NCBI RefSeq assembly: GCF_002234675.1
Contig: NC_019862.2
Coordinates: 18,995,514-19,059,513, forward strand
Direction: 5' to 3'
DNA: 64,000 nt
DNA from: Oryzias latipes
Taxonomy: Eukaryota; Chordata; Actinopteri; Beloniformes; Adrianichthyidae
This document shows, in pieces, positions 55,180 through 64,000 of this stretch. Position numbers and translations under genes: made by a program. Numbering within the stretch: the stretch's first letter is position 1; each line of letters opens with the position of its first letter. A model generated the notes under the pieces. The model was not told where the DNA came from. It ran no database searches and was given only the letters and a program-made list of their open reading frames with translations.

Positions 55180-58135
55180 ACAAGGGCACACATAGGACAG
55201 TTTTTAGATCCTGATTGCTGGTAAGTTAATTGGTGATCTTTACTTTAATGTTCAGTAACCTTTATATGTTAGGTCATCTTTTAACCAACACAACTAATTT
55301 CAACAAACCGTTGTTTTCAACGGGTGTGAAAAGATATTCGATCACTAATTTATAACGAAAAAACTGTGGTTCCCATTAAAAAAGGCACTTTGTTCACTTA
55401 CTAATCCCCTTTGGTGCTTTTTACCATTGTGTAAATGCACATATGTAGTAAGGAGGAGCATCATTAATATGTGATGATCAGACAACTAGCATTTTTAATT
55501 TTCTTTCTTCTTTGTGCTTTTATTACCAATTCTAGTCAGAACATTTTTGGGCGATTTGACCTCCACATAATCAACTGTTGCAACTTTGCAATTCTTTTTC
55601 AGTCAGTTTGGTTCATCTTTGGATCGCTCTTGGGAGTGTGTATAAGCAAACCAGATCTTAAGAAAACACAATTTCTCACCATTCTTTACCCATTTGGACA
55701 GACTATGCCAGTGTGAAAGCGACCTTTGTCTCTGCCAACCATTGTCTAAGTTTTCTGCAATGAATCTGGCGACTTGACATCCTTAGAAGGGCGTGCTTCT
55801 GACAAGGTATAGCTGAACCTATGGTGAGGTTATATTTACATGACTGACAGTCGCTCTCTAAAAAGAGAAGTGCTCACTAAACATTTTATCACTTCACCTG
55901 TCAGTACTTTTCATGCTGTGTGTGAGAGCCGCATGGTTGTGAACAACAAGACCCTTCATCATGGTGGACTCAGTAAAAGAAACCACAGCTATTTTCTAAA
56001 GGCATTACATACTGGTGCAGAACAGTGCACAGCAGACACAGAAAGTGTCTCTTTTATTTAATTATTTACTTTTGCAATTTATTGTCAGCAGTGCTTCAGC
56101 TGCTGGAAACACATTTCTGTCAAAGGCCTCTGAAGCAAGCCCGGCTTACCACACAGAAACATAAATCCCCCTTAAACCTTGCAACAAGACAGGGAGAACC
56201 AGCAAGATGTTTTCTCATTTTCTTTCCTTTTGACAGTGGCAGGAACACATTCACAACTCTGCAGGAACATTGCGTGCTACTGCACTTTTTATCTCCTCGT
56301 GAAAGGGTCTGTGCGTCAGTCGATGCTTCTCTGACAGCTGACATAAACCTGTTTTCCGTTGTTTGAGGGGGGAAAAAACAGCAACTATGCACAAATATAG
56401 TCAGATCAGCAGAGCCACTGATCATCTGAAAGAAAAAGAAAAGAGAGGCTCCACAACATGTTTTGAGGTTTTCCAATGCATGAGAATATAAAGAGGGTAA
56501 CACCACACATCACTAGTTGTCCTTGTGTTTTTGTTTGTGCTTTTCAATACCAAACTTTGGGGGGGAAAAGGTGGAGAGGAAAGGATATTGCGTTGTCTTT
56601 CTTTATCTCAATTCAAGGGATACCTTGGTTGCAGTGCTCTCTCTAAGGAATATTAGTCTCCTTTGATTTTCAAGTTTTTGCTGAATGTAATAAGTTTATC
56701 CTGAGTAACTTAAGTAAGGACAAGAGACACAGTTACGCCTGATGACTTGTCTTTCTACAGTGCATCTCCCTCGCGTTTCATAGGGAATCTACCGTTCTAG
56801 AGGAGTGGTTTGTCCTGTCACCCCTTCGTTCCGTTCTCTTTGCTCATGACCGTCTTTTCTTGAAGCTGCTTTGCAAATGAATCTCCGTCTTTTTCCTGAT
56901 CAATTTGTGCAAAATCTTGTCTTTTCAACCTCCAAAATAACACCCAAAGCAATCGGGCCCCATGCCGTCTCCTCACTGAGTCTTTGTAAAATGCATGTTT
57001 TGTGTAATTTGTACTTCCAAAATTATACTTTCCCCATCATGGCGAAAATGGACTCTGGTGTTTTCTGCAGTGTTAAAGTGCTATATCGTGTGGACACATC
57101 ACCATGAATATAAGATAAAATTTTGAAACTTGGATCTGTTTCTTGTTTCCCAAAGTTTTGCTACAAACTTGACGCGTCAACGGACTGGAAATGGAATTCC
57201 TGGATAAAGCTTACAATGTGCTGCAGAGGGACCAACATCAGACACAGACATGACGAAGGTGATGTAAAAATTACGATTGATTAATGAACGTTCCATTTTT
57301 TTGTGTCAACCCAATGCAACAGAGACGCACTGCAAATGGACCAGTGTAAATCCGGCATTAGAGCCAAACCCTTAAGGAAAAAGCTGAATCGGTCAAAGTT
57401 AAAAAATGTTAACAGATAAAATAAAACTTGCAAAAAAAATTCAAATAAAGAAAAGCTGCCTTTTGAGCCATGCTTTATTTCTTAAGCTATATTTATGTAA
57501 TATAGATACATTCACAGACAAGCAGTACAAGTGTCCAAAAATGTACTGATTTGTCAAAATATTTACAATTGTTGCCCCTTGTCATCTTCTTACTCCAAAC
57601 TCTTTTTAAATCAAAATCAAAGGCAATGTTGATGGAAAAGCTGAAAAATAAAATTGGAGTCCTTGTTACAGTATAACCTCTAAAAATAAAATACAAAGCC
57701 AAAAAGGAACAAGAAAAGGATAAATGGGATTGAAATCTTTAAGCAGCCTGGCAACAATTGAACCAGTGTCACAAACTGCTTTGTTCTCTAGTGACAGTTA
57801 GATTTACACTGGCATTACAATGACACCTAAACTCTATTGGTTTATTTTTAATGAAACACAAACATTTTTTGATTTTTGCTCATCAGCACTGAAATCCATC
57901 CTCCATATTTTTTTCCACTGGCATTCATAACTCTGTCCGCCTTTTACAGTCTGAAGGCTGGGCAAATAAACTCTTTAATCCTTGGAGCCTCATCTCTATG
58001 AAATAAAATACCCCCCCCCCCCCCCTTTCTTTTAAAAACTTGCTTTAGTCTGTGTTCACTCATTTTATTTACCAGAAACCTGACGTTATTCATAAACAAA
58101 AAGAATAAAATGGTATAATGGTTCTCTCTATAGTG
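55180..58135. other. Non-coding stretch without recognised gene
   Basis: No supported exon. Open frames of 110-128 codons near 56025-56506 overlap each other on opposite strands and have no recognisable motif. A C-run lies at 58012. Confidence 0.4.
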
Positions 58136-58139
58136 AACC

Positions 58140-58240
58140 GTCAGGGTGTTCCCTGCCTCCACCCTTCAGTAGCTGGGCTGGCTTTAGCACGTCCATGACC
58201 CCGTAAAGGAATAAACAGATAAACAAAACAGATGGATGGG
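58140..58240 (+). repeat. SINE 3' end fragment
   Basis: GGTGTTCCCTGCCTCCACCC, GGGCTGGCTTTAGCACGTCC and TGACCCCGTAAAGGAATAAA match the tail of the SINE family at 3308. Confidence 0.55.
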
Positions 58241-60863
58241 TTCTTGCTTTACTCTAATCCAGTTCAGTATTCATTAAGTCTCCTTTCATCTTTTTGGAGT
58301 TGTGGGTTCAAGCAAAACCTTAGAAAGACAAATATTTTCTTACCAAATAGGCATAACTTCTAATGACTTTCTTTGTAATAGATTTTCTTTCCTAAATTTG
58401 GTGCCTCTAACTGCTGCCTCTTCTTCTGTATCCCGTAGGTGAGTTCAAATGTGTTCTTTTTTTTAAAATAAAAATAAAGTCTGTCTTTAAGGTCAACAAT
58501 AGTAGGTGTGCAATTAAAAAGTCTGTAAAATACGTTTCCAAAAACGAGGCTTAAGAAATTTGCTTACTGATTCTTATGCATCTTCCTATAGTTTTATACT
58601 CAGGCAACAACTTGCCTGCCCTGCAGAGAGTACAGCAGAGACCCCCCCCCCACACACACACCTTTCTCTTTGTTGGGAATTTTGAAGACGCCAGGTGCTA
58701 GATCCAAATTCCCTATACTTCAAATATATCTAGGATAGAAGCACACTTCATTAGAGGATGCTAAATTCCATGTTAATATGAAAATTAAAAAGTCATGGCA
58801 ACAACCTTTTAGTAATCGACAATGTATTTCAAATTAAAAGTTGATGTTTATTTGTTATGAATTAACTTAACCTTCAAACATAATGATAAAAAAAGGTAAT
58901 AGTATTAAAAATGTATAAATATGGAGCACACAACAAAATATTTTGCTTGAAATATATTGCTATTTTCTCAGAAATGTATGTTTGTTCCTTTTTTTTCTTT
59001 AGAGACAAATTTGGAACTTGCAATCTTGTCCATAGTTCCTTCGAGGTTGGGTATGCTTCAGTCCATCATATAAGAATCAACCATCTATATTATTTTATAG
59101 CCAATTTCAGTTTTTGGTTGCAAACTTCTTACCTTGAAGTAAATTTAGCTAGAGTTTATACTCTTCTGTCAACATAATGAATGGAGAGGAAAGACATTCA
59201 GCCTATTGAACATTATATTTAAAGGAAAGACATCATGAATGAAGAATTCAAGATATTTTTAAATGCTTTTGCTTTAAAAAAAACTGTAGATCTCATAGTT
59301 AATTAGATAACACCTAAAATGTTTTATTTTTACCTTTAAAATCCTAACCTTTCGAAATCCTTTCTTGGACAAACATAAGCAGGCATATAATTAAATATTT
59401 CAAATGAGACTTTTTTTGAATAAGCTGCATAATTTTAATGTATAAAGTTGTACTCAGTTGCAGATCTTTATTCCATGATTTTCTTTATTATATTAGATAA
59501 AATTGCTAATTGTGATTGTGCTCTTAAGTTAAACCAATTTCCTCTTCATAACTGTTCATTAGTGGTATTTAAAAAAAAAAAACAGGGCAAAACAATTTAA
59601 TCAAATTTAACCTCAAAGTCAATTTTATGTGAAGGGCTGCATTTATTTAGCTGCATTATGTAATTCCTTTTGATTTTGCGCTTTTTTGGCTATGTGTGAT
59701 CAAGTCATGAGAGTATATTGATGAAAATGAGAAGTCCTACAGGACAGCAGGAGTTTGGGAGATTCTCTTTTAACAAGACTGACAGACTTTGAAGTGATGT
59801 TTTCAGTGAAAAGCCCGGAGGCTCTTTCTTTTTCATTAAAAGTACGGGACATCTATTTTTAATGTTACCAGAATGCCGTCAACATACAAGTCTTATGATG
59901 AGGAAAAGGTCTTCTTTTCCAAAAAGCCCAACTCCTTGCAAAAATCTTAGAGAATGTATAAATTGAATTTTTGCTGATAAAGTGTAAAGCAGAAGTTTCA
60001 CTAGTGCATACAGAGGAAACACCAAAACAGAACAATGTAATATAATATATAAATGTCTCAGAGATTTAGAGCAGAAATGCTGATTTACTCATGATTTTTA
60101 GATATTCAAGTGTTTGGACAATTACAACAAAAAACAGGGCAGCAAAAGAACAGAACGTTAAGTGCTCTGCTCTAAATATTACATCATTTCTTAAATGACA
60201 GAGAACAATTAATCCAAACCACTGCACCACAGTGGTATTTTGACTCCGACATCTACTGTATGTTTTTCTTTTTATACAGAAACATGTCTCTTAATCTCGA
60301 AATACCTGTAAGGTAGAGAATTGCCACTAGTCTATGAGTATCCATGATCTTGTTGGAAGAAAAAAAAAACAAAGACAACTTCTTTTGTCACAGATAAAAC
60401 TTCATGAGAAGTGGAGAAAGGCACAATTTTAAACCACTCAAGAAGATACTCAGATGAGTGGCCAAACATCTTTTTTGAGTCCAGCTGACAGAATTCTGCA
60501 AAAACACGACAAGCATGACTCAGAATCCTCACAAACAAGAGAGTCTTAAAGACGATGTTTTAAAAAGCTGAAAACGACATAAACATTTACGAGAACGAAG
60601 GATCATTTTGTTTCATGCGTTTTTTTGTTGTGCAGAATGTTGTGTATCTCTTGACTGGTTCAGCTGTTGACGCGTTAACATTTTAATTTTTTTATTTTAT
60701 TTTTGTTTTTACAAAAATTGCATGTAAATAGAAACCCAAAGTATTTGAGTCTGAGAAAGAGTGGGTTAATACGGACAAAGTGTTGGAGAACTTTTTATGA
60801 ACACCTCTATCCAATGGAGTTTTGTAACAAATATTTAGCAAGCTGGCAAAGCACTATACAACT
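58241..60863. other. AT-rich non-coding stretch
   Basis: No gene or named repeat recognised. A C-run followed by CA repeats lies at 58640. Confidence 0.4.
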
Positions 60864-60869
60864 GCAGTT

Positions 60870-61495
60870 GTCACGGTGCCTCCAACTGCTACCCCTCCCC
60901 TCCCTGCTCCTTCATTGGAACCAGCTGACCTGCATCATCTCATCACCTGGCAGACCTTCCTAAGGAGATCCATCCCAGCATACTACGCCAGTCCGTTATA
61001 CTCACTCCGGTGCTTACGTCTGGCCTCAGGTCTAGTAACTTCGCTCTAGCAAATTCGAAGCCTTGTACTTACCCTTGTCTCATGCCTTCAGGTCTTCTCA
61101 CCACTGGTCACGCTGGTTCCCCGTCTTGTTCCTGTTTCACCGTCCTCGGCTCCACCTCACGCTCCAAGCTGTGCTCGCCGTCCTCGGCGATCCACCTCAT
61201 CACAGGCCTTCTACGCCGTCCTCGGCTCCACCTCTCACTCCAAGCTGTGCTCGCCGTCCTCGGCGCTTCACCTCGTCACAGGCTGTCTACTCCGTCCTCG
61301 GCTCCACCACTCGCTCCAGACTGTGCTCGCCGTCCTCGGCGCTACACCTCGTCACAGGCTGTGTACGCCGTCCTCGGCGCTCCTCTTCGTCCACGACTCT
61401 CATCCCCTCTCAGATTAAAACTTCTGACTCTGCCTCGTCTCCTGAGTTTCTTCCGGGTTCCAGCATCTGGGTCTCCATAGGGTTCGATCATGACA
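60870..61495. mobile_element. Element with GTCACGG...CATGAC ends and about 6-bp target duplication
   Basis: GCAGTT occurs at 60864-60869 and 61496-61501 around a 626-bp insertion that begins GTCACGG and ends CATGACA. It belongs with 45076-45453: the GTCTCCTGAG...GGTTCCAGCATCTGGGTC end is the counterpart of the reverse strand there. It contains the 38-bp minisatellite. The open frames of 156-173 codons inside follow that repeat and are not convincing genes. Confidence 0.7.
61142..61400 (+). repeat. 38-bp minisatellite with alternating units
   Basis: GTCCTCGGC begins each of seven units at 61142, 61180, 61218, 61256, 61294, 61332 and 61370. Odd units share CTCCAAGCTGTGCTCGCC and even units share TCACAGGC-T-TACGCC, giving a 76-bp higher-order period. 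Confidence 0.95.
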
Positions 61496-61567
61496 GCAGT
61501 TTGAGAAACATGTTTAAACCAGCAATGGACAAAAGCCTTTCATTGGTTAAACACGTCAAAATTCAAT

Positions 61568-61770
61568 TTCAATATCAGTTTTAGTTTTATTAACATAGCC
61601 CATTATTAGATTAATAGTCTTCTTACGGGGCTTCATACAGGTAATTGTATAATTAACATGTAATTATTAAGATGACGTCATAAAATGTAATAGTTGATGG
61701 CTAAACTAAAGGCTAACTGGGAACCCCTGCCCTCAGACTCTCCTTCTCATTAAGGAAAAACTTAAAGAAG
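61568..61770 (-). repeat. Interspersed retroposon, antisense, truncated
   Basis: CATAGCCCATTATTAGATTAAT, GGGCTTCATACAGGTAATTG and TAAGGAAAAACTT mark the same family as 4155-4600. Confidence 0.65.
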
Positions 61771-61779
61771 CTCTTTCAA

Positions 61780-64000
61780 GTGCTGAAGACTATCTTTGTT
61801 TTTATCCAGTCACCTTGGAATGACCTCCTGAAGCCTTCTTCGTGTTTAATTGGCAGGAGGCAACAACGTCAAGGTGGATTACTGCCACCTACTGTGTATA
61901 GGTGTGTGATGCTGAGTAGGGGGACTACCTAACTAATCTAAAAAAATAAATTAAAAAAACCCTCCTGAAGCCTTCCTTAAAACTTCCCTATGCTGACAAG
62001 AACACTCCCTTCAACCTTCAAATTTTCCAGCAGCCAATCAAGACAGAACACAAGAAAGACAGGACCTGCAAATGTATTGAGAAATTGAATACTCTGAAAC
62101 AAAGAATAAAAATGGAGGTGAAAAAAAAACATTCCAACAAAAGAACAATTCCTTTCAATAAGTTAAAAACCCAAGTTCAAAACAGGAGGAAGAAAAAGAA
62201 AAAAACAAACAAACCAAAAAAACATTACGTTTTTTCCTTGCAGTTATGTTCTGGGATCAGGTTTATTTGTGGTCCTCCATGTTTTCAGTTCAGTCAGTCA
62301 TTCTCAGTATATTTAAGTGTCTTGTTTTAAATTCACCTTTGTGAGACTTTCTGATTTGTCTCATTTTTTAAATCTTTCTTTGGATTTGTTTGTTTCTCCT
62401 GCATTTTGGGTCCTGCACAGTTTCTTTCATGTCTTCCTGACAGAATAACTAAAGCTGCTAACAAGAAAACCTGCAGTTTTAGAGCTTAAAATTATCTTCT
62501 TTTTTAAAAAGAAATGTAAACGTAAGAAAAAGTGTTAGGAAGACTGCAATTTTTCATATTTGATCTCAAATAATTTAGGTCTTTGTTTAAAAATATACTA
62601 TGATTACAATAACTTAACATCTAATATTACAGTAAATTTTGCCTAATTCAAGAACTGCTTAGATTCTTTGTGTTTTGTAAACTCCTAAACAAAATGGAAT
62701 CACAAAAAACTGCATTAACAATGCAGGGCTACAACACTTGAGAACAGCAGAACTATTTCAGAATCAATAATGTGCATGTAGCAAAAAGTGCTTTACTAGT
62801 GATTGACCTACAATATGGTGAAGTGTAATTTAATTCTGTTGTGTAAATCCCCATGCAATTGACACAAAAACAATAGTTCCCATTGACATATTTTGGTCTG
62901 CCATCTCCTCTGCTGCCATACTCAGACTACCTTAAAAAGAGAACATGGAAAACCTGAAAAATAACATTTTCTGCATGCACAAACACAATAAATTTTTAAT
63001 CCTCTGCTGCGGCTGATCTTAAAAGGCTGCAGATTAAAATCTGTAAGCAGCAAACTCACAACCCTTACTCTTCAGATCTATTTCTCAGTAATATTTCTGA
63101 TTTGCTTTAATGAAATACAATTTTCTTTTATCTTTTTTTCATGACATGACACTTGCCAAATTTCCTTTCATCCTCATTTTATTCAGCCAGTTTCAAAACC
63201 ATAGTCAATAATTTATTCCTCCCTACATTGTGTGGGAGATCTCCTCTCTTCTTATTAAGTTTCCCCCCTTATAGATCAGATATTTAGAGAAATATTCCCT
63301 CTGAATAGAGCAGCCAAAAGACTGTGATGGGCAAAGAATATGGGTGTTGCATTGTAAGTTGACAGGGCAGGAGAGAGGATATTTCTAAGTGCTTGCCATT
63401 ATTACAGAAAAATGAGCTTGAATCTGGCAGTGTGCAAGCGGCAAGGTTACACAGAGGTTCCCATAAAATGTTCATTCAAACACAATTTTGAAAGCCCCTC
63501 CTGTGACTAATCCATGAAATCAGAAAGATCCAGACAATCTCCAAACTGTGACAAAGGAGAAGGTTTGAGCAAATGTGGTTATTTTTGTGCATGTGAGACA
63601 GTGAACACAATTCTGTGGCGGAAGAAAAGAAAAAAAAAAAGGATTTTAGACATTTACTGGACGCTGTGAATTCAGCTTTACTGGCAAACAAGTGGATTTG
63701 TGTGTCGCCGAGGCCATTATTTTGTTCTCACATACAGTACTTGGCAGATTCACAGTCTCCCACTATTATATCTCAAACTGCCTCTGCTGTTCCTTTTCCG
63801 ACAAAAATGGAAAAATGAGACATTTTATCTTCAATGTTTAACAGGTAAAAAGCTGGTAAACTTCAGACAAAGGATGAGAATAATAGCAATAATATTTCCT
63901 TTTTTTATTTTATTTCCAAAAAGTGCTTCTTTTGAGCTAGCAGTGCCCCCCTCCCTCAAAAAAAAAGAAAGTGTAATAAATAAATCTGAAATTTGTTCGA
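61780..64000. other. AT-rich non-coding stretch to the window end
   Basis: No exon, RNA gene or named repeat that I can support. Confidence 0.4.

Noticed and set aside
61010-61584. Ser/Leu/Arg-rich ORFs of 156 and 173 codons
   Set aside because: They are driven by the 38-bp minisatellite and overlap in two frames within a mobile element.

Overview
This is a vertebrate, almost certainly teleost, genomic window with no prokaryotic features. The basis is GT-AG spliced genes with AATAAA signals and a dense mix of repeat families typical of fish: tRNA-derived SINEs, LINEs, Tc1, hAT and piggyBac-type DNA transposons, MITEs and microsatellites. The repeat repertoire reminds me of medaka-like (Oryzias) genomes. 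That is an impression and not a measurement.

The only genes I can support are a lineage-type tandem family: five copies with open coding exons (about 1.64-2.48, 4.80-5.75, 20.42-21.35, 25.08-26.02 on +, and 31.11-32.06 kb on -) and one truncated pseudogene (6.75-7.07 kb). Each gene has four exons. A minute first coding exon (5 nt ATGTG, or about 11 nt) is joined to a 59-nt exon that completes a signal peptide, then to a 150-nt exon and a 446-nt exon. The product is a secreted protein of about 219 aa, rich in Ser/Gly/Tyr/Gln, with an acidic patch and no cysteine after the signal peptide. I do not recognise the family. The copy 1-copy 2 segment is repeated as the copy 4-copy 5 segment. A 1342-bp hAT element interrupts the second segment only, with an 8-bp target duplication, and the first segment preserves the empty site.

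From 8.1 to 19.8 kb lies a transposon nest. It holds an internally deleted piggyBac, and a LINE (RT with YADD) split by a 5-kb composite insertion. That insertion is a 4632-bp element followed head-to-tail by a 356-bp internally deleted derivative, with the same 6-bp GAAATG at all three boundaries. A SINE also splits this LINE. A second LINE on the minus strand is itself interrupted. From 26 to 33 kb there is a TTAA MITE, SINEs, a broken Tc1 transposon carrying another MITE, gene copy 6, and an L2-like LINE fragment with a SINE inserted at a 14-bp target duplication.

From 33 to 64 kb I see no gene. It contains a dead hAT-type transposase, a 1.1-kb tandem repeat, an exactly 1000-N assembly gap, several SINEs, two related elements with GTCACGG...ATGAC ends, a dead Tc1 transposase, a GC-rich interspersed repeat, microsatellites, a strong hairpin, and long AT-rich stretches with nothing recognisable.
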